Origin: Turbatrix aceti
Lineage: Eukaryota; Nematoda; Chromadorea; Rhabditida; Panagrolaimidae
Assembly (NCBI GenBank): GCA_963969345.1
Contig: OZ017770.1
Location: forward strand, 4,969,246 to 5,033,245
DNA: 64,000 bases
Direction of reading: 5' to 3'
How positions within the stretch are numbered: the stretch's first letter is position 1; the number at the start of each line of letters is the position of its first letter. Positions 12,718 through 24,452 of this stretch are shown here, piece by piece. The notes under the pieces were generated by a model, which searched no databases, was not told where the DNA came from, and was given only the letters and a program-made list of their open reading frames with translations. The position numbers and the translations under genes were made by a program.

Positions 12718-14316
12718 TCAAGAAGCGTAAATAAGGTCATTTGCTGGGGGTCCCGTATATGCGGCGCAATCTTCGCAGACGAATTCAATGTTTTCGTTGT
12801 TGTACATGTAGAAAAGAGCATCACATGACAAACCGGCACACAAATTATTGGCGTGAAATATTTTCTGACATCCTTTTCCTATCGCTGTACATCTCAAGCC
12901 AACTTCATTTTCCTGAAAAAAAACAAGGTAAGCAGATGTCAGGATGTTAAGCACGGTGAAACTTACATTTACTTGCCGCTTACACCCGGCGCAAGCCCCC
13001 AAATAGGAAAACCGATCGTTGCTGAACAAGCCTTGATTTGAAAATTGATCTGAAAGAAAAAGAAAAATAAATAATTGAAAAAAAAATAATCTGTGAAACT
13101 TACTCATTGCACCTAACGGAACACAGTTGTTAGGTATGGATTGGGAAGGCATAGAAGTCGAAGGCTGGGCAAATGGTACGTTCGGAGGATACGACATCCT
13201 GGGACCGTAGGGAAAGCCAGGGAAGGGCCCCATGGGCGGCATCGGTATCATTCCGGAATGCTGCCCCACGTACGGGAACATCGGAGACGGACGAGGCCCG
13301 ACGGGCATCGGAAAATTGTGCTGCTGATTCTGAGCCACGGCATTCGCAGCCGAATTGTTCGTTTTTCTCGATCTGGACTTTGTTTTTGGCGCAGGCGCAG
13401 GCGGCGTCGGAACAGGCATCGATCCTCCGGGCTTCATTCCGGCTGGCATCATTCCGGGATGCGGCATGCGTGACATGTCGAAAGGCATCGGAAAGCCAGG
13501 AGGCGTCCCGCAGGGTGGCATCATGCCTGGCATCGCTCCAGACGGGTACGGCATCATCGGAGGAGGATGCTGAAAGGCGTACGGCATACGACACATCATG
13601 GCCGGATCCATTGAGTAGTGAGGCAATCTGATGGCCCGGTATTGATCAAAAAAGTTCATCATTGCGTTCGGCGGCATTCCACCCGGCATCATGCCATTGC
13701 CCATTCCACCTGGCATTCTGTTCGGCGGCATAAAAGGTTGCATCGGTGGTTTGGGTGGTTCCATCGCCGAGACCGGAGGCTGTTGCTGTAGTACTTGCAC
13801 TCCTCCTTCTTCGTAGGAATTGGTTATCGGCATCGTAACCCCCTGAACCAGACCTTGCTGCAGCGCCGGAGGTGGTTGTAGGGATGAAGTCGCGGTGTAG
13901 CCATAGCACGGCGAATTCATTGACTGCGCTTGTTGCATATCCTCGCCATCCTTCTTCAACATAGCCGTTTCCGTATTACAAAACTGGTTGTTGTCAACTG
14001 TCGACGTTGGGCCATTGTTCGTAGCGCCGATGCTCGACGCCGTTGAACCTTCAGTTGGAGAGACGCCGTATACTTGGTACCCGACAGCGTTGCCACCGGC
14101 CGCAGATGTCGCAGCTCCGTTGTTGGTGCCAGCACCATTTGATTGGTTGGGAGAAAAATTGCCGCACGCAGGAGAAGACGACAACGTGCTTAATGAATTC
14201 TGAAAAAGAAGAAATACGCGGTTAAAATTTTTTACAAACAAGAGAAAACGAAAAAAACGTACTGGTGAACCCTCCTGCTGACCCACTAAGATGCCGGCCG
14301 AATTTGCAGATGACAT
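12718..14316 (-). CDS. Pygopus-like PHD-finger protein
   Basis: Four exons (14263-14316, 13104-14199, 12967-13049, 12718-12912) give 475 residues. The long N-terminal part is rich in Met, Pro, Gly and Asn (many GMMP- and MPP-type runs). The C-terminus is a PHD finger beginning ACAGCKRQVN and continuing LRC, KGCQKIFH, NNLCAGL and FVCEDCA. This layout (low-complexity N-terminus, C-terminal PHD with a GL...Y segment) is that of Pygopus, which reads histone H3 tails and assists beta-catenin/TCF transcription in the nucleus. The finger is stretched: five residues between the third and fourth cysteines and four between His and the next Cys. A Wnt role is inferred from the family; another PHD family is possible. 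Confidence 0.65.
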   Translation of the reverse strand: MSSANSAGILVGQQEGSPVRFFRFLLFVKNFNRVFLLFQNSLSTLSSSPACGNFSPNQSNGAGTNNGAATSAAGGNAVGYQVYGVSPTEGSTASSIGATNNGPTSTVDNNQFCNTETAMLKKDGEDMQQAQSMNSPCYGYTATSSLQPPPALQQGLVQGVTMPITNSYEEGGVQVLQQQPPVSAMEPPKPPMQPFMPPNRMPGGMGNGMMPGGMPPNAMMNFFDQYRAIRLPHYSMDPAMMCRMPYAFQHPPPMMPYPSGAMPGMMPPCGTPPGFPMPFDMSRMPHPGMMPAGMKPGGSMPVPTPPAPAPKTKSRSRKTNNSAANAVAQNQQHNFPMPVGPRPSPMFPYVGQHSGMIPMPPMGPFPGFPYGPRMSYPPNVPFAQPSTSMPSQSIPNNCVPLGAMSKFHRLFFFQLFIFLFLSDQFSNQGLFSNDRFSYLGACAGCKRQVNVSFTVLNILTSAYLVFFQENEVGLRCTAIGKGCQKIFHANNLCAGLSCDALFYMYNNENIEFVCEDCAAYTGPPANDLIYAS

Positions 14317-17145
14317 TCGTTATTTTACAGCAGGACAAATCCGAAATCCGATAAAGACCACCAGTCCGATGATCACGTAGTCGAATTCGCTGGACAAGGA
14401 ATCGCGTCAACGAGGATCAATGAGTCTGAAATTGCACAATCGATTGTTTGAGTCACCATTGACCAACAAAAGAATACGTTACCAAAGACAATGAGGTGAA
14501 ATAAAAAAAAACGCGAACGCATACACTAATCTCGGTGAAAAAAAAACACACGACATAATTCGCCAATTAAATATGACCATTTTTGGTGAGATACTTTGTC
14601 ACCCGTAAATTATGCATAACCCAAACAAACCCACGTAACAGCAACGAAAAATGCTGAGAACAACAATGCGACCAGACTAGAGCAGCACATACTGGCCGGT
14701 AGTTAACATACTGGTTTAAATAAATAAGCGAGTGAAGCGAAGAAGAGAACGAATTTGACTCGACTTTATTGAGGTAACTACCACTACAGACTGGCACGTG
14801 CAAAATTCCATCTTTGTGACTCAGTGGCACATCCAACAAAAACATACAGCTTACAAAGCAAGGATTAAATATTATAGACATGAAAAAACGAGTCAAATGT
14901 AACAACATAGAGCCAAGAAATTTAGCACATAGTAATCGCAGTTATATTGTTTTTCATAAACGCACTTTAATCTTTTTTATCGCCTACCGCATAGCAATCG
15001 AAATCCCAGCAGCCAGATATGCTATATCTTCGTCAACTCCAGTGAGTGAGTTGATCCAAAGGCACTTGCTGGTTGCGCTGCAGCACCGATCGGAGGAGGA
15101 AGGAAGCCTAGTTATTTCTCCCATGTGGAACACTATGCCTGATGAACGCGTGCGTGTTCCTGTGTTCAGTAACACCTATGTGGGCCATCAGCAGAGGAGA
15201 GTGCATAGAAATAACAAGATCATACAAGAACAAAAAAACCTGACTAATTGCTTTTTAAGGCCTCGTTTAAAAATCAATAAATTACTCAGACATTTGTCTT
15301 GGTTAAGTTTTTCGCAGTTGAGGTTAATATTGTTGGAATTTGGCGGGAAATGAAAAGAGAAGCGGAGTTGTAGCATGACAAAACAGAATGAACAACAAAG
15401 CGTTGCATGCAATTCGCAAAAACGCAGCTCGTAAAACATGACGACAAAATATTGGTTGCTAACAAGGCTTATGGGCGACTAGGTGATCAAAAGGAACGCT
15501 AGAGGGCGTAAGCAAAATAACATTCATAGCATTACAAACCAAACAATGATTCTTTGATAGCATTGCACTATTCTCATTAATGAAGACAACGCCGTCATGC
15601 GGTATTCAACTGGGAAAGATAGATGAACACGGAAGCATTCAAGAAAACCACTAGCATAAAAGCGGAGTTCCAAAGCCCGAGTTAGTATAAGCTAATGGTA
15701 AGCACGAAATGACAGCAAAGTAAAAAAGCGCAAAAGCATGCGATTTTCAAAGTCCGCATCAACAGGGGCCCAATTTTTTCTTCGTTCAGGAAAAGCAGAA
15801 GACTATGAGAAAAGATAGTTGTTGCCGTCAGGAGCAGAGACCCGTTCGTATGCTATCTGACGGCAGTATAACGTACAAATAGTGGTCAAAATGCAGCAAA
15901 TATAACCAACGAGTAGCTTATCCAGAACATTGGCGCCCTTTGCTACAAGCGTCTCCTTTTCTTCAAAACACGCTTTTACTGCGCGTCGGTTGGTTTTTCA
16001 CCCTTTTCTTTTAGAGCCAAAAAGAAAGTGCTTTAGCTTAAACATTTGAGGAACGGCAGTAACGGTTATTCTTGCTGGCCCAGGCAGGCTGACTTTCTGC
16101 CCGCCGCTGGTCCTCCTTTTGCTTATAAAAGATGACAACGAGAAATAACGTAAGTTAAAGAGCCTGGGCTCCTTTTTGGTTCCTACTTCTCTCGGCGTCA
16201 ATACACTAATAGTCAGTCGCCAATGCGGGGCTTATTTGAGATAGATAAACAGCGACTATGACATAACGCAAAAAAACACAATACATATTAAAATATACGA
16301 AGAATACGAATTCATCAATTAAGCGCGCGAAAACAAAAGAAAACTATCACAATTTGGTTAAAAACCTGGTGAAAGCAGAAACGAGCTCCAGTGTTTGTTT
16401 GTCATGAGCATGATTTTAACTCATAGCGAAGAGAAGAGCAGCATTGATGAGGTAATAATTCAGCCACTTTTTAACCTCAGACAACCTCGATTGCACGCAG
16501 CAATCAACACGGATAGAAAAAGAAGACAGTTAAGAAGCGTGGCAATCAATAAGAAATGGTCGACACAAAAAAAGACGGAATATTATTGCTCAAGCAGCTA
16601 ATAATGGCGCGCACACAGAAAACTATATAATTCACAAAAGCAAGCCCGGATTGGCGCACAAACAAGCATCCCATCGCATTGTACGGTGAACGAGCCGCAT
16701 CCAACGTCGTGCAATCGACCGCAATCGCAAAGCGTGCGTCCACCAACTTTAGAAAAGCTCACTTCCATTGAATCTGTGACACCATAATGCCGTGCTTTTT
16801 TTGTCTTTTTAAAAATCACAAATCAATAGGCGATGTATCTTTTCGACAAAAAATCTAGCATGTGTCTCGTTTGCGCATTATTTCTTCTCCTTTCTTCTTC
16901 AAGGCGAAACGACACTGCCTGCGCATATGCATTTTTTCTGACAACAAAATTCGTCGATATCATGTTAATATTATCGCACAAATTATTGACTTTGTCCCAA
17001 AAAGTTGACAACGGAATGAAAGAAATAATGCCTTGGATGATGTCGAACATATACTGGATAAAGCGACGTCATCGTCAATCGAGAAGAATTGAGTACAAAA
17101 AAACATGAGAATAAAATCAATTGTTATGTATATCAAAAATGATTA
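14317..17145. other. intergenic, 2.8 kb without a supportable gene
   Basis: A/T-rich sequence. The open frames here lack recognisable motifs, coding-like composition or splice partners. I see no RNA gene or transposon. Confidence 0.5.
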
Positions 17146-18534
17146 TCACTCAAAACCCGACGGAGTTTCCTGATTTGTCTGATTCGCTGATTCCTTTTCT
17201 TCGACGACGACAAGAGGAGCCAGTACGACGGGTTTTGGAGCCGGCGGTGGTCGATTACGAGGTACAGCCGGTAGTTCTAGCTTATTGGCGGGTGGTTGAG
17301 CAAGCGGGGGTAAGTGGTCTTCTTCTGATGGACCTGCCGGTGATTTTGTTTCCGTATCAATGCCCAGCAATTCTTTGAAGTATACTGTTGTGCATTTATA
17401 GAGGTAATGATACTGAGTCTATAAAAGTGCATGTTATGATGATTGAAAAAAAATAAAATCAAAGATACGATACGCACCAGTGTCTGCACCATGGACGTAC
17501 GCTGCTCACGAAGGTCTAATACGATGTTCTTAAGATTAATTGGTTCTACGAGAGTCTGAATAAACAGGCAATTTTTATTATGAATTAAAAAAAAGAAACC
17601 AAGATACTCACTCCGTTGGAGGCAGCTACGTGAATAGCATCGAGCGCGATAACTGTGCCAGTACGACCGCAGCCAGCGCTACAATGAACCAAGATCGGAT
17701 TGTCATCATTGTTAATTGCGTTCATTTGCTTGATGTATGAAATCACTTTTTTTTCAGTGTTGGGAGATCCGTGATCCGGCCATTCTGTGTAGTTTACTTG
17801 CTCAATTTGAGTCGACGTTTTCTCTTCTTCATTTTCGATCAGAATGCTCCGCTGAATGTAATCAGAAAACGTTTCTTCGCTGAGCAACGTGCTGGTGAAT
17901 GAACCAAACGTCGCTTTTTCTCCCACTTTCTCCGGCCAGTATTGTTCGCATTTCGGCTAAAAAATAAAATGTCTGGTTAAATGTATCCATTTATTTTGAT
18001 AACTCACTTGAAAGCTTTCGGTAACTTTGCAGACCATAGCGACGACTTTCACGTTGAACTGAGATATCATGTAAAAAAAGTGTGGTACTGTTCCTTTGAC
18101 TGGAGCTTGCGCGGCGATAAACTTTTTGCCCCCGTATGTGACATGAGATGCATTCACGTAACCATCAGGATTGTCCCGTACGTTTGTTAATATGACGCGA
18201 TTTTTGTTGTCTGAAACATTGCGTTGAAGCTTACTTTTTTTAAACAGCTTGTTGCCACTTACATGGAATTATATCACGATACCGATTCAAAGCGAAATTT
18301 TGAGGTTTCTGTCCGATGGAGCATGAATATCGCTCGTCTTCTCGCATTTGTTGTTGTCGATCGCGGATGTCCTTAAAATGAATAAATTAAAAATAAGCTA
18401 AATGCTAATGAACGAGAGAAAAAAAAACTTACAGCATATTCGGCATCTAGCGACGATCGTGTTCTTTTAGTTTGATAATCATTAACAAATTCCCTCATTA
18501 CCTCATCTTGCTTTTCGTTAAAACCTTGCGACAT
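17146..18534 (-). CDS. non-receptor protein tyrosine phosphatase, PTP-PEST type
   Basis: Six exons (18433-18534, 18263-18371, 18008-18210, 17612-17956, 17478-17555, 17146-17418) give 369 residues. It removes phosphate from phosphotyrosine in the cytoplasm. A single PTP domain fills residues about 25-285: RYRDIIPYNKNRV, YVNASHV, FIAAQAP, the WPD loop at 197-199, the P-loop HCSAGCGRTG with catalytic Cys230, then LREQRTSMVQT and QYHYLY. The Cys after AG in the P-loop and the N-terminal position of the domain fit the PTPN12/18/22 (PEST) group. The tail of about 75 residues is Pro-rich (PRNRPPPAPKP), a possible SH3 ligand, much shorter than vertebrate PEST tails. No transmembrane segment is visible. 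The start is the ATG at 18534. Confidence 0.9.
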
Positions 18535-18850
18535 CGGAGAAAAATTCTGAAAAGCTGACGAAACTGAAACAAAAGTTTTCCACAAGCGTTAGCATAAAAA
18601 CGATAATAAAGTAACACGCAGCGGTTCGAATAACCGCAGTATGCGCGCATAGCACACACGGTTGCATCCACACTTTGTTCGTACCTTATCGATTTTGTTG
18701 ACATTAAGCATTTTTATACGCATTTTCTTTAGATTCCCTATCTGTCTTTGTTTTCAATTGGTAGTTTCGGGTTTTGGGTTACTCGTGAAGGATGTAGTGT
18801 ATTTGGTCTCAGACAAAGTGCATAGTCTTGTTTTCAGCGTTCGAACCGAA
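18535..18850. promoter_or_regulatory. shared divergent promoter region
   Basis: The phosphatase (minus) and ATP synthase subunit c (plus) start codons are 316 bases apart and point away from each other. Regulatory sequence for both must lie here or in adjacent UTRs; no specific site is recognised. Confidence 0.4.
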
Positions 18851-19257
18851 ATGTACTGTCAACGCCTGGCTCTTCCCGCTGCTCGCAGCATCGCTACGCG
18901 CCTTTCGACCTCAGGTCTGCGCCCCCAGGCAGCATTTGCCCTCCGAAGCCTCCACACGACTTCTGCCAACAAGGATATCGATTCTGCCGCCAAGTACATC
19001 GGAGCCGGAGCCGCTACCGTCGGTGTCGCCGGATCGGTATGTGGATAAAAAAGTGATAAGCTTCTTTTTTATCATGATTTTGGGATTTACAGGGAGCCGG
19101 TATTGGAAACGTCTTTGGTGCGTTGGTTATCGGCTACGCTCGCAACCCCGGACTCAAGCAGCAGCTCTTCTCGTACGCCATCCTGGGCTTTGCCCTCTCC
19201 GAAGCTATGGGCCTCTTCTGCCTGACTATGGGTTTTATGATTCTTTTCGCTCTCTAG
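18851..19257 (+). CDS. mitochondrial ATP synthase F0 subunit c
   Basis: Two exons (18851-19036, 19093-19257) give 116 residues. Residues 1 to about 40 are a mitochondrial presequence rich in Arg, Ser and Ala ([20 protein letters not shown]). The mature part is the classic two-helix proteolipid: [20 protein letters not shown], then [19 protein letters not shown] (the RNP loop) and a second helix. The second helix carries the proton-binding Glu in LSEAMGLF. Subunit c forms the rotating ring of F0 in the inner membrane. The length and both motifs match animal ATP5G/ATP5MC proteins. A polyadenylation signal AATAAA lies at 19333-19338. The short intron falls between the glycine motifs. Complete and probably highly expressed. 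Confidence 0.97.
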
Positions 19258-19332
19258 GTTGTGCTCACCAGTGACTGTACATGTTACAGGTTGCCTAGCT
19301 TGCTTCTTGTCGCTGATAGGTTATTTGTTAAC

Positions 19333-19338
19333 AATAAA
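19333..19338 (+). terminator. AATAAA polyadenylation signal of ATP synthase c
   Basis: Canonical AATAAA 75 bases after the stop codon, followed by A/T-rich sequence. Confidence 0.6.
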
Positions 19339-19818
19339 GTAAAAAATTATGTCTTGTGACAACTGCGACGGGGAATGAAAAAGATATGTCTGCCAAAAAA
19401 TCACGGAATGTAACGTCAATCCACCAAGTGACTTTTGATTTTAAATTCTGTTCGCCTCCCCATGCCCCAGTCAAATCCGAATTCTTTTGGAGAATTTATT
19501 TATTTCAGTGCAAATTTAAGTGAACTCTAGCATACAAGATTACTCGCATCTGTGCTAAAATGCACAAAAAACAATGATTCACAACAATCAATAAGTCTGT
19601 TTGTCTATCTATACACCCGAAAATACAAAAAAGGTTATGCAAAAATAGAGAATTGAGATAAATTACAAAAAAAAAGAAAAACTGACAAATACTTTTCAAT
19701 GACAAAGAAGCAGTTGAACCGTTGACTGTGGAGCAGATTAAAGCCAAAGGATAGAGCTACTTAACAACTAACTCGCAGCACGGAATGAAGGTACATATAA
19801 CACACACACGCGATCGAT

Positions 19819-22800
19819 TTAGACGGATAGGTCTACAGCTTCCTCTACCATGCCGCTATCCAGAGAGTTAAAACTGAGTCGACGATTCACCTGAGCAGGG
19901 GTACCGTTGCTGGATGCCGAACCTGTCGAAGCACTGGACCCACAACCTGAAGAGTTAGACACGATATTTTGGTGGGTCTTGTTCACTGCCGAGAGAGGAA
20001 CTGGTGAATCGGTAGAAGAGTTGCTGCGCGTCGTGTAGTCGAGAACGTAGGGGCTGACGCCAATGGTTGTCACTGGAGAGTTGTTGTCCAGCTCCGGCAG
20101 CCCAGAATCACGCTGGCCTTCAGCTCTCTTCAGCCCATCAGCGCCGTTGCTGTTCCCCCCGCCTCCGTTGAAGTTTGGGGGAAAGACAGGGGCTTGTTTA
20201 TCGAGTTCCATGCCAATGCGGACGTTTTCCATTTCAGTGGATTCGGAGACAGACTCGCGGACGTCAGTTAAAAATCGACACCTGTAAGAAAAAAAACAAT
20301 TAAATATGATCGCCCGCGCAGAACGCACCTATCGTCGTCGTTTTTAGCATTAAACATAAACTGTTCGCCATCAGGACACTGAACATGCAACCCAAATTTG
20401 TAGTGATTTGCCTGGAATGTAGAAATCTTCAGTCCCACCAACGGCGTCCAGTATCGCAGCGTGTACTGCACACCGGGCTTCCGTTTCGCGAAAATCTTTG
20501 CAATAATCATCAGGTCGTTAAATAAAAAGATCTCCCGTTGATGGGCGGTTGCCGATTGCTTTCGGTTCACATCCGCAATCTGGTGAAGTCGGCAGTAACA
20601 TATGAGACGACGATGCGGTTCTACGAGCATCTAAAAAATAATCATGTCTATCAACATCATTTTTTCCCATCAGGCGCTTACTGGTTTGTCTTTGCCGAGA
20701 ATGCTCTGATCGACTTTCATGACCTGAGTGACATGATCAGCGCCAGGCTTGAACTCTCGCTTTTTGATCCTCTCATAGATACCGACGAGCATCTGGTCCG
20801 AGAGCAGTTCGCCTCCATCGACACCCCTCAGGTTGGTGATAAAGTCGTCAACCTTCATGCGTCGAGAGTCTTTGAGCGACGCGGTATGGAGGTCGGTATT
20901 GAGCATAATGATGGCGAAGGCAATCACGTAAATAGTATCCGTAGTCACGTTGCTGGGAAACATGTCGGCGTTGCAAGTAATGTAGTGCTTAGCAAATCCC
21001 TGCATGATGTGGTCTATCTTCTGCGCCTCGCCAGGCAGTCGGAAGAAAGTCAGCATGTGGCGCAGAGCGATGTCAACGTCCATTTTCCTCATGTCAATTT
21101 CGCTGATCAAACAACTAAAAAACAATAATTTGAGGAGGCAAAAATGTCCGCTAAACTCACTCAAGCACGTCAGCGTGAAACCGAGAATGCAGTGTTCCGA
21201 GAAATTCACCAATCATTTGCTTGCTCAATCCCCGACGACCAAGGAAAAGTTTTGCGATGGCCTGGGGATTTTCATCGACGTATCCCCAGTAGATAAGACA
21301 CTGTAGACCTTTATCAGGCTTTCTAAAATCCGTCGATAAAGAATAAAGTCAAACAAAAGATCAGCTTACTTGTTGAAGAAATTGAGCGCGATCCTGTACA
21401 GCCTTCGTCGCTGCTGGTCGGGCCACATAGCATTGGGAGGCTGCGGGACTGCGGATTGAGCCAATCCGTAGGGTCTGATGCTGAAAAAATAATCGACTTG
21501 CTCATAGAAGACATTATGCAAAAATGAGAGAGCGTTGCGTTTTAAAAAAAAAGAGCAAACGTGAGTCAGAAATCAGTACTGCGATAAAGTGAGTCAATAA
21601 TATGCGACCATCAAAAGCCACAAAAAATGAAGAGAAAAAGTTGTGCACAAGAAGATTAAACTACGCCACACCAATGTGACAAAAATTAATTTAAAAACCA
21701 CAAAACTGCTTAAAAGTAATGATTTGAGCAGCGAATTGCCTTTAGTTTGAATGCAGCTGCAGAAAAAAACGATACAAAGTGAAAGGGCGTTCACCGTCGA
21801 AAAAAAGAAGATGACTGCAAAAATCCCCGTGATCCTTGGCGTGTCGTCAGGCACGACAAACACCAGCAGCTCGATGTTGACAACACGGCTTGAAATCACA
21901 GAAATGCAATTAATAAAATAAAACAAAGCTGTCTCCAAATCAGAGGTGAGATAAAATTATCAGCGTAGAGTGAAAATAATAGTTTCCCATTATAGGGTTT
22001 TTCCAACTCGTTAAAGAAAAATTTTAACGCTACGCATAAAAAACAAGACTTGAAAAAAATCAAATGCACTATACAACACGCAGCCCTGGTCAGATCGCTT
22101 GGTGTCAGCTAACGAGACATATGACAGCAATGTAAAAATATTGTGCCAAAGCAAACAGGATGGAGGGAAAAGAAAATAAAGTGACAAAATATAAGGCAAC
22201 GAAAAATTCTGTAAATCTTGTTAAGTGCTCATCAAAAACTTAACAAGGCTGTTGAAAAGGCCAAATCGTTAACAATCATCCATTTCGCGCACAACAAAGC
22301 CTTTGCAGTAGAAATGCGCTTACCCACTGGCGGCAGCGGCGGCAACGATCTATCGCTTCCCCAATCCAATTCAAAGTCCTTCCTCGAAAAGAGGCGGCAC
22401 AAGCAGCAAGCAAACTAGGCGCAGCACCAGTCAGTAAGCAGATTTGGCAATAAGGCTTCGCTGACTGTTGGCCGAGTCTAGCAGTACTGTTTGTTGTTTC
22501 CAGTCTGCGAGATGGGGTCAACAACGCCGCTGCTGTTAATAATTGCCAGCTGACAAAAGAACAGTGCGCCGCGGCTTGCGCCAAGAATAATGGATACGAA
22601 AGTACATCGCAGCGGCAAAGAGTGGAATAAAATCGACCTGGGCAAAAGCAAAAGCGTAAACAAGATCACAATATTCTCAAATCGATGCGCATCCCAACGA
22701 ATCCTCACCCCTGACCAATGTCACCCCGAAAGAACAGAACAATAATATGTCATTAGCGAAGAAAACCACAAAAAAAAACACAAATTTTACAGCAAACGCG

Positions 22801-24452
22801 TCACGAAGGAAGCACACCACAGTCCCGATGACTGTTAGTAACGGGCAATTCTTCGCTTATCGCTGGAATACCATTATGCGAAAAAAAGACGCATAAAACA
22901 GTGATCATCATATGTAACAAACATCTACCCTGAATACGAAGCCCAAAAAATTTAATGAGAAATTCGCGCGAAAGACGAAAACAAATTTAATGTGACAATT
23001 GAGAAGACAAAAAGAATGATAATGCAGAAATTTCACATAAAAAAAAGAGAGAGACAAACAAACCTCTGAGTAGACGTCTTGTGCGGACCAACGGAATGAT
23101 TTCGTCGATCAAGTCGAGGTAGGCTATTCGTGTAGTAAGCCGCAGCATGCCCGTTTTGAAGCTGGGGTCGTGGTTGTGGCTGTGGTTGCGGAGCGACGCT
23201 CTGACGTGAGTCAGGAACGTCGCGCTCTTGTCTTGGTACCCAGATGGATGGTGATGTTCCCGAAGCCACGACAATGGGCGCGCTGTCGTAATTGTTTCCG
23301 TTTGTCACGTTGAGATGTCGAGGAGACAAGGCAAAATTGTGATTCGGGGAGAGCGACGGAACGGCTCCCGATTGAGCAGCATCAAACTGACGAAGCGCAG
23401 CAGCGCTGTGAACCCTCTGGTTCGACGGCTTGTTGCCGACGGTGACAAAGCGACGCTGCGTTAGACGGGGAGACATGAGCTCGATGAAAGAGCGAGGCGA
23501 TTGACCCGACAGAGGCTCAACAGGTCGGGGCGAGGGCGGTGATCGACTGTGGATCGGAGAGGCCAATTGAGTCTCGCTGGAAGGTGATAGAGAAGCACGC
23601 ACCAATGACTGATCGGCGTATGGATCATCGGATGCAGCCGAGCATTCTTCTGCCCGCAGTTGCGCACACAACGACGTCGTAGACGGTTGGTATCTAAAAA
23701 TGTGTTATAAAAAGCCACATTAATGAGGAAAGGTCTCTCCAGACTGGCAGAAAAGTATTACATCAAAATCAAAAATAACAGCTGTTGCAAATTATTTTTA
23801 TAACGAAACATGTGGCACAAGTGGAGCAAATGTTTGGTAATTGATAACCCAGTCAAAGCATGACTCCCGGAGATGAGAAAAAAACCCTCAAAAAAACGTA
23901 CTTTAAAGATGGTTGGGAAAAAGCGAGTTTGCGCATGTAGAGTTGCTGCCGATCATAGCCTAGATGAGAAACACCATGGGAAGCGAGTTGCGTATTGGGA
24001 TGGACACGACGTCGATATGTCTGGTTTGGATATTGGAGAACTTGTCTAAATTGTTGTTCAAGGCGGAATCGTCGGAACGCCCGTTGAATGCGTGTAGCTG
24101 CGGCGTGAGCCCGTAATCGTCCTCCATATTTGCGTTCCAGACACTAAACGAGTAATCAAATTAAACGACAATCGCGGGTCGAAGGCAGCGAAAATTGTGG
24201 GAAAGGCATATGACCTGCCCAAACGAGATAATTATTGTTTTAAATTCCCACACTTACCTGCACTTTGGCACGGGCTATTTCATCTGATATTTCATATGTT
24301 GTAAACATTCGACTTGAACTAGCAGATATCAAAACATTCCCGCTACTACCTGGATTTTTGTGAGCCGATGATGTAGTTGCCCGTGACAACAGGGATTCGT
24401 TTTTCTGCTGAGAACGGTCATTTGTAAGAGGTAGAGGAAAATTACTGCTCAT
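19819..24452 (-). CDS. IQSEC-family Arf guanine nucleotide exchange factor
   Basis: Eight exons (24258-24452, 23902-24143, 23064-23693, 21370-21480, 21161-21322, 20682-21114, 20329-20630, 19819-20281) give 845 residues. Residues about 66-97 read ERKYGGRLRAHAAATRIQRAFRRFR, containing the calmodulin-binding IQ motif. After a Ser/Pro-rich linker, RRRLYRIALNFFNKKPDKGL leads into a Sec7 domain (about 385-570) with SEIDMRKMDVDIALRHMLTF and the catalytic glutamic finger in FRLPGEAQKIDHIM. A PH domain follows (about 600-705). The C-terminal 150 residues are Ser/Gly/Asn-rich and end VDLSV, which might be a PDZ ligand. IQSEC proteins activate Arf6 at the plasma membrane and postsynapse. Motif order and sequence make the family call firm; the true first exon may lie further upstream. 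Confidence 0.93.
21481..23063 (-). other. 1.6 kb intron of the IQSEC gene
   Basis: This lies between the Ser/Pro-rich linker exon and the first Sec7 exon. It is far longer than the other introns of the window. I see no exon, RNA gene or transposon in it; an alternative promoter for a short isoform would be plausible but is not shown. Confidence 0.5.

Noticed and set aside
14880..15353. 157-codon open frame on the plus strand
   Set aside because: No recognisable domain, odd composition and overlapping equally long frames on the other strand; no support as a gene.
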